Of a stretch of 64,000 nt of DNA, positions 54,985 through 62,868 are shown piece after piece (positions within the stretch are counted from its first letter, which is position 1; every line of letters starts with the position of its first letter). The position numbers and the translations under genes were made by a program. The notes below the pieces were generated by a model. The model was given only the letters and a program-made list of their open reading frames with translations, did no database searches and was not told the DNA's origin. Source of the stretch: FEN-1219 sp963728995 (lineage in GTDB: Bacteria; Pseudomonadota; Gammaproteobacteria; Steroidobacterales; Rariloculaceae). Where the stretch lies: assembly GCA_963728995.1 (NCBI GenBank), contig CAVSMD010000006.1, forward strand, positions 372,001 through 436,000, in the 5' to 3' direction.

Positions 54985-55230
54985 CCTCAGCGTGCGAGGA
55001 CGTTCCCCGAGCTGCGCCATCAGGTCGCGGCGGCGAATGTCGGGTAAGAGCTCAAAGCACGTCAAGCGCTCGGCGCAGCACCCAGACGGCCATCACGTTC
55101 GCGTAGGCATTGTTGCGCAGCCCGGGCACCGCGGCATCCGGATAGGCATCGTGAAACTCTGGTGCATCCCGCCTATCAAAACCGATGACCCAGCGAAATT
55201 CACTGAGCAAGGTGTAATCGAACGCCATCC
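54985..55230 (-). pseudogene. remnant of a glycoside hydrolase family 65-like gene
   Basis: Read leftwards, the 398-base gap after guaA contains FHDAYPDAAVPGLRNNAYAN followed by VMAVWVLRRALDVL, then after a one-base frame change ELLPDIRRRDLMAQLGERP. The NNAYxNVMxxWxLRRAL pattern just after an F-H-D-A-Y segment is typical of the catalytic core of GH65 trehalose/kojibiose phosphorylases. Only about 80 residues remain, without start, stop or the rest of the (alpha/alpha)6 barrel, so this is a decayed fragment. The family call is from pattern memory. The remaining part of the gap up to katG shows no gene. Confidence 0.5.
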
Positions 55231-55374
55231 AGGAGCGAATCGCTCAAGTTGGGCCAAGTCTGTTTCCCTCCGGCCGGACGCTGCACGGCAATCCCGGCTT
55301 GATCGCGACGTCCGCCCGTCCTATGTTCGTAGCAAGCGCCGGATATCGGCTCGTAGTTCGGAAGGAGCAACACT

Positions 55375-57624
55375 ATGGACGCGAAAGTCTCGAGCAGCCC
55401 GCTGCATGGCAGCGACACGAAGGAGGCCATGGCGCTCCGCTCGCTGTTTGGGCGTACCAACCGCGACTGGTGGCCCAACCAGCTGTCGCTGGACGTCCTG
55501 CCTCACCACGGGGCGAGCGGCGATCCCTATGGCGACGATTTCGATTATTGCGAGGCGTTCAATCAACTCGATTACCAGGCCGTCAAGGCGGATTTGAAGG
55601 CCCGCATGACAGACAGCGAACCGTGGTGGCCGGCGGACTATGGCCACTATGGTCCGTTCTTTATCCGCATGGCCTGGCACGCGGCCGGCACCTATCGCAC
55701 CGGCGACGGCCGCGGGGGCGCCAATTCCGGCCAGCAGCGCTTCGCGCCGCTCAATTCCTGGCCCGACAACGCAAACCTCGACAAGGCGCGGCGACTTCTC
55801 TGGCCAATCAAGCAGAAATACGGCCGCAATCTGTCGTGGGCGGACCTGCTGATCCTGGCCGGTAACGTCGCGATCGAGGACATGGGGGGGCCGATTTTCG
55901 GCTTCGGTGGCGGACGCAAGGACGTGTACGAGCCCGAGCACGTCTACTGGGGCACCGAAGAGCAATGGGTCGGTAAAGGCGCAAAGGCGCGCATGGGTGA
56001 GGACGCCGGCAAGGCGCTCGAGAACCCGCTCGCTGCCGTGCAGATGGGGCTCATCTATGTCAATCCGGAGGGGCCGGGCAGCAACCCCGACCCATTGGCC
56101 TCGGCGAAGGAAATCCGCGAGACCTTCTCCCGCATGGCGATGAGCGACGAGGAGACCGTTGCCCTAACGGCGGGCGGCCATACCTTCGGCAAGTGTCACG
56201 GCGCCGGCGATGCCGCGAAGGTGGCGGCCGCCCCGGAAGGCGCGGACATTGCCCAGCAGGGCCTCGGCTGGACGAGCGGGCACGAAAGCGGTATCGGCGA
56301 TCACACGATCACCAGCGGCCTCGAAGGCGCGTGGACCCCGACGCCGATCCAGTGGAGCATGAACTACTTCCGCATGCTGCTCGAGTATGACTATGAGCTC
56401 GTCAAGAGCCCGGCAGGCGCCTGGCAGTGGCAGCCGAAGCATCAGAAGGCCGAAGACCAGGCGCCTGGGGCACACAGCCCGAGCCGCAAAGTCCCGACGA
56501 TGATGACGACGGCCGACATGGCGTTCAAGGAGGACCCAGATTTTCGCAAGATCACCGAGCGCTTCTACAAGGACCCGAAGGCGTTCGCGGACGCCTTCGC
56601 CCGCGCCTGGTACAAACTCACCCACCGCGACATGGGACCAAGGGCACGTTATCTCGGTCCGGACGTGCCGGCCGAGGATCTGATCTGGCAGGATCCGCTG
56701 CCGAAGGCGGATTACGCGCAGATCGACGATGGCGATGTTGCAAGCCTCAAGAAGCGGATTCTCGCGTCGGGTCACTCCGTTTCGGAACTCGTCAAGGCGG
56801 CCTGGGCATCGGCCTCGACATACCGCCGCTCCGACCATCGCGGCGGCGCCAATGGCGCGCGCATTAGGCTCGAGCCGCAGCGAACCTGGGACGCCAACGA
56901 TCCCGACGAACTCGGCAGGGTTCTCGCCACGTACGACAAGATCAAGGCCGACTTCGACGGCCCCGCGGCCGGCGGCAGGAAGGTCTCGATCGCCGACCTC
57001 ATCGTGCTCGGCGGCAGCGCCGCGGTGGAGAAGGCGGCGCGCGAGGCGGGCTACGACGTTGCCGTGCTGTTCACGCCGGGTCGCGTCGATGCCTCCGAGA
57101 CGCAGACGGACGCCGCGAGCTTCGAGCCGCTGGAGCCGCGGGCCGACGGCTTCCGCAACTACCTACAGGTGCGCTTCAACGTTCCGACCGAGGAACTCCT
57201 CGTCGACCGTGCCGAGCTGCTCGGCCTCACGGCGCCGGAGATGACCGTGCTCGTCGGCGGGCTGCGGGTGCTCGGCGCGAACGCCGGCAATACGAAGCAC
57301 GGTGTGTTCACGAACCGGGTGGGCCGGCTCACCAACGACTTCTTCGTGAACCTGCTCGACATGCACACGGTTTGGAAACAGGTAGATGACGAGAGCGACG
57401 AGCAATTCGTCGGTACCCGTCGCGATACGGGCGAGAAAAAGTGGACGGCAACACGAACGGATCTCGCGTTCGGCGCCAACTCTGAGCTGCGCGCACTGTG
57501 CGAAGTCTACGCCGGGGCGGATGCTGGGAAACTGTTCGTCGCGCAGTTCGTGAAGGCGTGGATCAAGGTTATGGATGCCGATCGTTTCGACGTGCGTTAC
57601 GCGAAGTATCACCAGGCGGCTTGA
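55375..57624 (+). CDS. katG: bifunctional catalase-peroxidase
   Basis: Heme enzyme removing H2O2 by catalase and peroxidase activity, 749 residues, intact. Distal-site residues are in RMAWHAAGTYRTGDGRGGAN (Arg, Trp, His); the Tyr and Met of the KatG crosslink fall in LIYVNPEGPG and the later FRMLLEYDYELV region; the proximal His is in LTAGGHTFGKCHGAG. The C-terminal duplicated domain is complete (ending DRFDVRYAKYHQAA). A good GAAGGAG site precedes the ATG. It is free of frame errors and surrounded by gene fragments, which suggests a separate origin from the upstream core block. Confidence 0.96.
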   Translation: MDAKVSSSPLHGSDTKEAMALRSLFGRTNRDWWPNQLSLDVLPHHGASGDPYGDDFDYCEAFNQLDYQAVKADLKARMTDSEPWWPADYGHYGPFFIRMAWHAAGTYRTGDGRGGANSGQQRFAPLNSWPDNANLDKARRLLWPIKQKYGRNLSWADLLILAGNVAIEDMGGPIFGFGGGRKDVYEPEHVYWGTEEQWVGKGAKARMGEDAGKALENPLAAVQMGLIYVNPEGPGSNPDPLASAKEIRETFSRMAMSDEETVALTAGGHTFGKCHGAGDAAKVAAAPEGADIAQQGLGWTSGHESGIGDHTITSGLEGAWTPTPIQWSMNYFRMLLEYDYELVKSPAGAWQWQPKHQKAEDQAPGAHSPSRKVPTMMTTADMAFKEDPDFRKITERFYKDPKAFADAFARAWYKLTHRDMGPRARYLGPDVPAEDLIWQDPLPKADYAQIDDGDVASLKKRILASGHSVSELVKAAWASASTYRRSDHRGGANGARIRLEPQRTWDANDPDELGRVLATYDKIKADFDGPAAGGRKVSIADLIVLGGSAAVEKAAREAGYDVAVLFTPGRVDASETQTDAASFEPLEPRADGFRNYLQVRFNVPTEELLVDRAELLGLTAPEMTVLVGGLRVLGANAGNTKHGVFTNRVGRLTNDFFVNLLDMHTVWKQVDDESDEQFVGTRRDTGEKKWTATRTDLAFGANSELRALCEVYAGADAGKLFVAQFVKAWIKVMDADRFDVRYAKYHQAA

Positions 57625-57633
57625 GTCCGTGGG

Positions 57634-57650
57634 TGCGGGACCGACCCGCA
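57634..57650 (+). terminator. hairpin after katG
   Basis: A 6-bp GC stem (TGCGGG/CCCGCA) with a 5-base loop lies 10 bases after the katG stop. It lacks a clear T-run, so its terminator role is tentative. Confidence 0.35.
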
Positions 57651-57720
57651 GCCGCCCGTGAGGGCGCTCCATAGCAGTCACTCGTGACATGTCCTGGCTG
57701 GCGAACATCACGCCACGCTC

Positions 57721-57751
57721 TTGCGCCGTACCTAAGGTCACACCGTAGAGT
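57721..57751 (+). promoter_or_regulatory. MerR-type promoter with 19-bp spacer
   Basis: TTGCGC (57721-57726) and TAGAGT (57746-57751) are separated by exactly 19 bases, the over-long spacer typical of promoters activated by MerR regulators through DNA untwisting. The spacer contains the dyad ACCTAAGGT. It points at the merR-like gene 19 bases downstream, so autoregulation is likely. Confidence 0.5.
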
Positions 57752-57769
57752 GGCTTTGGGAGATCGACA

Positions 57770-58735
57770 ATGAACGAAGTGACTACGGAAAAGTGACTAC
57801 GGAATGGCTGATCGCGGCACAGTGCGCGTTGCGCACCGGGCTCACGGTACGTGCACTGCGTGTGTATGAGAACTACGGGCTGATCACGCCGGGGCGTTCC
57901 GCGGCTGGGTGGCGCCGCTACGGGGCGCAGGAGCTGCTCAAGCTCAACCAAATCGGTCTGCTCAAACTCCTTGGCTTGACCCTAAACCAGATTCGCGATC
58001 TGACGCGACGGCCATCGTTTCCCACTTGCGTCAGCTTTTGGAGCTGCAACTGGGCACTTGGAAACATCGCCGCGCCGAAGCGGAACGGGGCCAGGCCGTT
58101 GCCGAGGCTGCGCTACAGCAACTGCAGACGGACCGTTCGTTGTCGGTCGAGGCGTGGGGGTGTCTACGATCACACGTAAGGACACCAAGCTGGTCCTGGA
58201 ACCCATTGGTCAGCCAGCGCTGGAGCTCGAGCAGACCGGTGAAGCGGATTTTGCCCTCCCAAAGTTCGATCTCGTGCTGTGCTTCGAACAGATCGAAAAG
58301 GGTGCCGCGAAGCGGCTGGTGATCTGGTGGCGTGGTGCCGCGCTTCGATTGGCGAGGACCGACGCGGAAACCGCCAAGGTCATCACGCAGACGATCGCGG
58401 ACCGCATCGAAAATCGCATTCCTGCGCCGGGCAGCCAAGAGGCATTGCGCCGAATGCTCGACACGGGCAGAGCGGGCACGCCCAACTACGACCAGATGAG
58501 CCCGGAGTTTGCACAGGCCGCGCGTGGGCAGCTGCCGTATTGGCAGATTGTCGGCCAGTACTTCGGTGCGATCGTGTCGATCGAGTTCTTGCGCGTCAGC
58601 AAACAGGGATGGGACATCTACAAAGTTCAGCATGAGAATGACGTTCATCAGTACCGTATCGCCATGGGTGATGACGGCAAGGTCTACGGCTTTAGCGAGG
58701 CAAGTGCTACAGCGGACAAGCGCGCATTGGTATAG
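57770..58735 (+). pseudogene. MerR-family regulator with C-terminal sensor-like domain, frame broken
   Basis: ATG 57770 begins MNEVTTE; a 14-base tandem duplication then forces a stop, and removing it restores WLIAAQCALRTGLTVRALRV and YENYGLITPGRSAAGWRRYG, a clear MerR helix-turn-helix and wing. Helix 3 reads LLGLTLNQIRDL; a frame change near 58010 leads to IVSHLRQLLELQLGTWKHRR and a second near 58150 to a C-terminal half of about 190 residues (PIGQPALELEQTGEADFALP ... PAPGSQEALRRMLDTGRAG ... QGWDIYKVQHENDVHQYRIA). That half resembles domains attached to some MerR and beta-lactamase-like proteins; its role is unknown. Whether the gene is dead or mis-sequenced cannot be told. Confidence 0.6.
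57779..57804 (+). repeat. 12-bp direct repeat (14-bp tandem duplication) at the merR start
   Basis: GTGACTACGGAA occurs at 57779-57790 and again at 57793-57804 with AA between. Deleting one 14-base unit joins ATG 57770 in frame with the MerR helix-turn-helix, so the duplication inactivates the natural start. A GTG at 57793 could still start a slightly shorter protein. Confidence 0.85.
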
Positions 58736-58847
58736 GGGTCCTGGGTCGCGTTCTGGCGGGAGAAAGCCGCGCGCCATCTACGACGCGACGATGAAACAGA
58801 TGGTTCACGAACGATTGCTCTGTCGGGGGTTCCCGCTGGTTAGCATG

Positions 58848-59085
58848 CTACGGCACGGCAAACACACGCTCGCACTGCACCGGCGTATCGGCGTTGGTCT
58901 GCCCATCGCCAGAGCAGCTAGCGTAACCGTCGCCGCCATCGAGTGCGTGATCGCCCAAGCCACCATATAGAAGGTCGTTGCCCCGGTCCGCCGAAGATCA
59001 CGTCGGCGCCGCTACACGGGTATTTGGGAGTCACTCCGTAGGCCACCCGCCACTCATCCGTGGGCCCCATCGCGAGAGCGAACGG
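58848..59085 (-). pseudogene. remnant of an RTX/hemolysin-type calcium-binding repeat protein
   Basis: Leftward translation of the 521-base gap after the MerR gene gives GADVIFGGPG, then after a one-base shift NDLLYGGLGDHALDGGDGYA and SCSGDGQTNADTPVQCERVF before a stop at 58848. The GGxGxDxLxGG nonapeptides and the final Cys-containing tail are characteristic of secreted RTX-repeat proteins. Only the last one or two repeats survive, with no start and no upstream domain recognised (GPTDEWRVAYGVTPKYP precedes). The rest of the 58736-59256 gap shows no gene. Confidence 0.55.
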
Positions 59086-59204
59086 ACCGATTATTCGGAG
59101 CTCGGCGTGGCCACGTTGCCAACCGCAATCTTTACAAAATGGTTTGTAAGAACCCGGGCACGAGCCGGTGCCGAGCACAGTGCCAAGCCGTTTTCTGGGG
59201 GCTC

Positions 59205-59219
59205 GGCACGAATCGTGCC
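59205..59219. promoter_or_regulatory. palindrome upstream of the DUF4398 lipoprotein gene
   Basis: GGCACGA-A-TCGTGCC is a perfect 7-bp inverted repeat lying 38 bases before the ATG. A wider pair GTGCCGAGC (59168-59176) and GCTCGGCAC (59201-59209) overlaps it. These could be an operator or an mRNA leader structure controlling the two lipoprotein genes. Confidence 0.4.
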
Positions 59220-59256
59220 TCTGTTGGCGAGAGATGAACATAGCGAGGAGAGAAAT

Positions 59257-59655
59257 ATGCGGTATATCGACGCGATCGCCATCGGCGCAGCCACTGTGCT
59301 CAGCCTGGCAGCTGGTTGCGCGTCGAAGCCCGTCGCCGACCAGCAATCGTTGGTGCGGGCCGAGGCCAGGATCCAAGACGCAGAGCATGCCGGAGCGTAC
59401 GAGCACGCCGGCGAGCAGCTGAGAGCAGCCCGCGAGAAGCTCGATCAGGCACGGCTTGCCCTCGAAAACGACGAGCAAGAACAAGCCCGGCGTTTGGCGA
59501 CTCAGGCCGAGCTCGACGCGAAGCTCGCCAGCGCCATCACGAGCAACCAAGAAATGCAGACTGCCGTGCAAGAGCTCGACCGCACGATTGCGACGTTGCG
59601 GGAAGAGTCTCTGCGAGACGGTCCGCAGCGTACGGGGCAACCCGGCGGCCAATGA
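59257..59655 (+). CDS. DUF4398-type lipoprotein
   Basis: A 132-residue protein with a lipobox signal (IGAATVLSLAAGCASKP) and a helical DUF4398-like domain: LVRAEARIQDAEHAGAYEHA, LRAAREKLDQARLALENDEQ and RRLATQAELDAKLASAIT. It is predicted to be an outer-membrane-anchored coiled coil in the periplasm. It is followed after 31 bases by a larger protein with the same domain plus OmpA, and the two are probably one operon involved in envelope stress or peptidoglycan attachment. No enzyme function seen. Confidence 0.8.
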   Translation: MRYIDAIAIGAATVLSLAAGCASKPVADQQSLVRAEARIQDAEHAGAYEHAGEQLRAAREKLDQARLALENDEQEQARRLATQAELDAKLASAITSNQEMQTAVQELDRTIATLREESLRDGPQRTGQPGGQ

Positions 59656-59686
59656 GCCAGTCTCTATGACTCAAAGGAAGGCAACT

Positions 59687-60640
59687 ATGAATACAACCAT
59701 TCTGAACTCCCTACGCGCGAGTGCGGTAAGCATCGCAATCCTATTGGCGGCGTGTGCCTCTCTGCCGGAGCACGTCGACGTTTTGGAACAGGCGCGCACC
59801 AATCTGCGCTCGGCCGAGCAGGACACACTAGCTCGAGAGGCCGCATCCACGGAGCTCGCCGCCGCGCGCGAAGCGCTCTCCGACGCCGACGCCGCATACG
59901 ATAAGGGCGACGATCTCGACACGGTGAAGTATCACGCCTACATCGCGAACCGGCATGCGCAGATCGCCTCCCAGCAGATAGCCGAAGCCCACGCCCGACA
60001 GCAGCTCGAGGACACGCGTGCGAGGCGGGATGAGGTGCTATTGCAAGCACGCGAACGCGAGGCCGAGCGCCAGGCCACTCGTGCCGAGCAAGCCGAGCAG
60101 CGCGCTGAGCAGTTGTCGGACAGAGCGGAGAGCGCGGAACAGCGTGCAGAGCAGCTGTCCGAGCAAGTGGACGATGCAGAGCAACACGCCGAGGAGCTCG
60201 CGCAGCAGCTCAAAACCGTCAAGGCCGAGCGCACCGAGCGCGGCCTGGTGTTGACGCTTGACGACATCCTATTCGACACCGATGCGAGCAACTTGAAGCC
60301 CGGCGCCGCCTCGACGCTCGATGAGCTCGGCAAATTCTTGAACGAGTACCCCGATCGTCACGTGCGAATCGAAGGACACGCCGACGCGCGCGGAGCGGCA
60401 AGCTACAACGTCGAGCTGTCTACCCGCCGCGCCGAGGCAGTAGAGAATGCGCTCGAGGTGCGGGGCATCGACGACGAGCGGATCGAGGCGGTCGGGCTCG
60501 GTGAGGCGTATCCGGTGGCAACCAACGAGACGCCAGCCGGCAGGCAGCAGAACCGCCGCGTGGAACTCGTTTTGTCGGATGCCAACGGCGACTTCCCGCG
60601 CGGGGAGGAGCGAACGGCGAGCCTCGGCGACGCCGGCTAA
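59687..60640 (+). CDS. OmpA-family lipoprotein with DUF4398 and coiled-coil linker
   Basis: A 317-residue outer-membrane lipoprotein. Signal and lipobox: ASAVSIAILLAACASLP. DUF4398-like helices follow (SAEQDTLAREAASTELAAAR, VKYHAYIANRHAQIASQQIA), then a coiled coil of repeated AEQRAEQL units (about residues 110-180), then a C-terminal OmpA peptidoglycan-binding domain with DDILFDTDASNLKPGA, VRIEGHADARGAASYNVELS and RAEAVENALEVRGI. ATG 59687 is preferred because AGGAAGG precedes it; ATG 59666 would extend the signal. It tethers the outer membrane to peptidoglycan. Confidence 0.88.
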   Translation: MNTTILNSLRASAVSIAILLAACASLPEHVDVLEQARTNLRSAEQDTLAREAASTELAAAREALSDADAAYDKGDDLDTVKYHAYIANRHAQIASQQIAEAHARQQLEDTRARRDEVLLQAREREAERQATRAEQAEQRAEQLSDRAESAEQRAEQLSEQVDDAEQHAEELAQQLKTVKAERTERGLVLTLDDILFDTDASNLKPGAASTLDELGKFLNEYPDRHVRIEGHADARGAASYNVELSTRRAEAVENALEVRGIDDERIEAVGLGEAYPVATNETPAGRQQNRRVELVLSDANGDFPRGEERTASLGDAG

Positions 60641-60726
60641 CCCGTCGCTCAGCGGCGGCAACGGAGGGACACGGCGCGCGATTTCGCGAATCTCGTCGAA
60701 GCTGCGGGAGCTGCGACCGTCGCGCC

Positions 60727-60957
60727 TCAGCCGTCGATCCTGAACTTGCGACGGTACGCGCCCGGTGTCAGACGCGTCGTGCGCCGGAACACGCGGCGGA
60801 AGAACGCCGTGTTCGCGTATCCGACCAAGGCGCCGATTTCCTCGACTGGCAGCAGCGTGCGCTCCAACTGCCACCGGGCTTCCGCGATGCGCAGATTCTG
60901 CGCGTACTCCATCGGAGAGTAGCCCGTCGCCTTGCGGAAACGCCGCAGAAAGCCGCG
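60727..60957 (-). pseudogene. C-terminal fragment of an AraC-family regulator
   Basis: Reads GFLRRFRKATGYSPMEYAQN, LRIAEARWQLERTLLPVEEI and GYANTAFFRRVFRRTTRLTP before its stop at 60727, the second half of an AraC HTH domain including the conserved GYANTAFFRRVFRR and G-x-x-P motifs. The first helix-turn-helix and the whole sensor domain are missing. At about 60957 the sequence changes abruptly to part of an oppositely oriented permease gene, so the gene was cut by a deletion or recombination. Confidence 0.75.
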
Positions 60958-61356
60958 GGCGGGGTCGCCGGCCTCGGCCTGGCGTTTGGCCTGCTGCGCC
61001 GGTCGCCATCTCGGACATCGAGGTGCCCGAGCGCCCGAGCGTGTGGTTCAAATGCAGCGCGACATGCTCGACAGTCTCGCGGCCATCCCCGGCGTCCGAT
61101 CCGCCGCGTTCGCAACGGGGGGTTGTTCCTCGAGCACGGACTGCTGCTCGGATCGATCGGCGTCGTCGCCGGAGTCATCTTCGCCATCGGCCTCACACGG
61201 CTGATGACGTCGCTGCTGTTCGGCGTGAGTCCGGTCGATGCAGCGACGTACGTCGTCGGGGCGACCGTGCTTCTGATCTCCGCGGCGCTGGCAAGCCTGC
61301 TCCCGGTGCACGGAGCGCTCGCGGCGAATCCTGTCGCAACGCTGAAGTCGGAATAG
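60958..61356 (+). pseudogene. shredded FtsX/MacB-type permease (ADOP) remnant
   Basis: Three out-of-register pieces of one permease family follow each other: GVAGLGLAFGLLR (helix of the first membrane block), then QMQRDMLDSLAAIPGVRSAA (start of the second periplasmic domain), then the complete C-terminal block LEHGLLLGSIGVVAGVIFAI ... SLLFGVSPVDAATYVVGATV ending NPVATLKSE at 61356. The order is right but most of the about 800-residue protein is missing. The C-terminal part differs clearly from the intact permease at 26980-29406, so it is not a recent copy of that gene. Confidence 0.75.
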
Positions 61357-61497
61357 CGCCGGCGTCGCGTTACCGGTCGAGCTTTGCCGCTAGACTGCGC
61401 GGCGGCGGCTTGACCGCCGAGGACGCGAACGCAAGGTGCTACGCCAGCAGCGCCGTCGCTCCGAACGCTCCTGGGTCGTTCATGCCTCGTGCGGCAC

Positions 61498-61638
61498 TTA
61501 TCTGCAGTGGCGTTGGTGCACGCTGCAGTGTTTTGCGATCTCGTACCCTGCGGCGCCTCCAGCCACTGCCGCACACCCGGTCTGCACGGCCGCAAACCCG
61601 ATGAATGTCAGCAGCATCAGCAACTTGAAAGATTTCAT
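61498..61638 (-). CDS. small lipoprotein-like peptide (46 residues)
   Basis: ATG 61638 is preceded by GGAGGATCAGAC, an excellent ribosome-binding site. The product MKSFKLLMLLTFIGFAAVQT continues GCAAVAGGAAGYEIAKHCS and ends HQRHCR. It has a lipobox (VQTGCAA) right after the hydrophobic segment and a Gly/Ala-rich segment, so it should be a very small outer- or inner-membrane lipoprotein. Similar tiny lipoproteins with AAGYxIA motifs are known, without function. Confidence 0.65.
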   Translation of the reverse strand: MKSFKLLMLLTFIGFAAVQTGCAAVAGGAAGYEIAKHCSVHQRHCR

Positions 61639-61921
61639 GTCTGATCCTCCATGTTCTTCGCTGGGAAATCTTGCAGGTTTCGTGCCAGGAAGCGGCAGGC
61701 ATAGCGCACGTTCGCGCAGCTCCACGGGGGTGACTGAGCTCGAGCTCGTGTGTGCCGGGCAAATGGAGCAGCTTGAGTACGTCGAAAGCGCCGAGTGGAC
61801 GCTGCCGGCCGACTGGCAAGCCTGCGAACTACGCGTCGATGCCCCCGAGGGACGACGTTCACCTCTACGAGCTCGAGCAGCGCCGGCGCGCCCCACGCCG
61901 CGCGAATGGCGGTCGCGCCTG
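61639..61921. other. gap with no assignable gene
   Basis: Upstream region of the small lipoprotein gene. A rightward frame near 61730-61860 (beginning ELELVCAGQMEQLEYVESAE) is open but has no recognisable family and no good start; I do not call it a gene. The promoter of the small lipoprotein must lie here. Confidence 0.35.
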
Positions 61922-62779
61922 CTACTGAAACGTGTCGCAGCGGCTCGGATCGCCGCTAGCCAAACCTACCCCGAGCCAGCGCTGCCGATCCGCCGAGGAG
62001 CCGTGGGTGAACGAGTCCGGCGTGACGCGCCGGCCCGCGTTGCGCTGCAGACGGTCATCACCGATTGCCTGCGCCGCCGCGAGACCCTCCTCGACGTCGC
62101 CGGGCTCGAGCACCTGATCGCGTTCGTTGGCGTGGTGCGCCCAAACGCCCGCGAAGCAGTCCGCCTGCAGCTCCATGGCGACCTGCAATCTGTTCGCAGC
62201 GGTTTCGCTGCCGCGCGACTGCGCAGCGCGCACTTTGTCGGCCGTGCCGAGCAGGTTCTGAACGTGGTGGCCGACCTCGTGCCCGATCACATACGCCTGG
62301 GCGAAATCACCGGGGCCGCCGAGGCGCGCGAGGTCGCGGAAGAACGCCGTATCGAGGTACACCCGCCGATCCGATGGGCAGTAGAACGGACCCACGGCGG
62401 AGCTGGCGTAGCCGCAAGCGGACTGCACGGCGCCATCGAACAAGGTGAGCTGCGGCGCCGAGTAGCGCGACCCAGACTGCGCGAAGATCGCGCTCCAAAT
62501 GTCTTCCGTGCTGCCGAGGATCGCGGCGACGAATTGGCTCGCGTCGTCGGTCGAAGTGAGCGGCCGGCCCTCGTCGCCGCTTGGCGCACTCGAGCCCCCG
62601 CCGAGCAGCATATTCACTGCTTCGGGGCCACCGAAGATGAATGCAAGCAGGAGAATGATGGCCACACCGATCCCGCCGCCACGGCGGCCGAACGACAACG
62701 GAAGCCCCGTTCGCATGCCGCCGCCCGAGCCGCGCAAATCATCGACGTTGCTGCTGCGTCGCAAGCCCTTCCAGCGCAT
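61922..62779 (-). CDS. YpfJ/KPN_02809-family neutral zinc metallopeptidase
   Basis: A 285-residue membrane-anchored zinc protease. The N-terminus MRWKGLRRSSNVDDLRG is the family hallmark, followed by a membrane helix (GIGVAIILLLAFIFGG) at about residue 30 and an exported domain with CPSDRRVYLDTAFFRDLARL, the zinc motif YVIGHEVGHHVQNLLG and the downstream glutamate region LQADCFAGVWAHH, ending RQRWLGVGLASGDPSRCDTF. ATG 62779 is chosen over GTG 62797. Substrate unknown. Frame intact. Confidence 0.9.
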   Translation of the reverse strand: MRWKGLRRSSNVDDLRGSGGGMRTGLPLSFGRRGGGIGVAIILLLAFIFGGPEAVNMLLGGGSSAPSGDEGRPLTSTDDASQFVAAILGSTEDIWSAIFAQSGSRYSAPQLTLFDGAVQSACGYASSAVGPFYCPSDRRVYLDTAFFRDLARLGGPGDFAQAYVIGHEVGHHVQNLLGTADKVRAAQSRGSETAANRLQVAMELQADCFAGVWAHHANERDQVLEPGDVEEGLAAAQAIGDDRLQRNAGRRVTPDSFTHGSSADRQRWLGVGLASGDPSRCDTFQ

Positions 62780-62868
62780 CGCCTTCTCCGTTGGCACGTC
62801 CCAATCCTGCTTGGCAGCTTAGCGGAAGCCCGAGCGGCAGAGAACGGCGCCTATACGACAGGCACGCA

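Noticed and set aside
55200..55478. Minus-strand 92-codon frame across the katG start
   Set aside because: Overlaps the katG N-terminus and has no family similarity; the GH65-like signal is in another frame.
59687..60640. Repeated AEQRAEQL-coding units as a CRISPR-like or DNA repeat array
   Set aside because: The repeats keep frame, vary at third positions and encode a coiled coil; there are no regularly spaced unique spacers.
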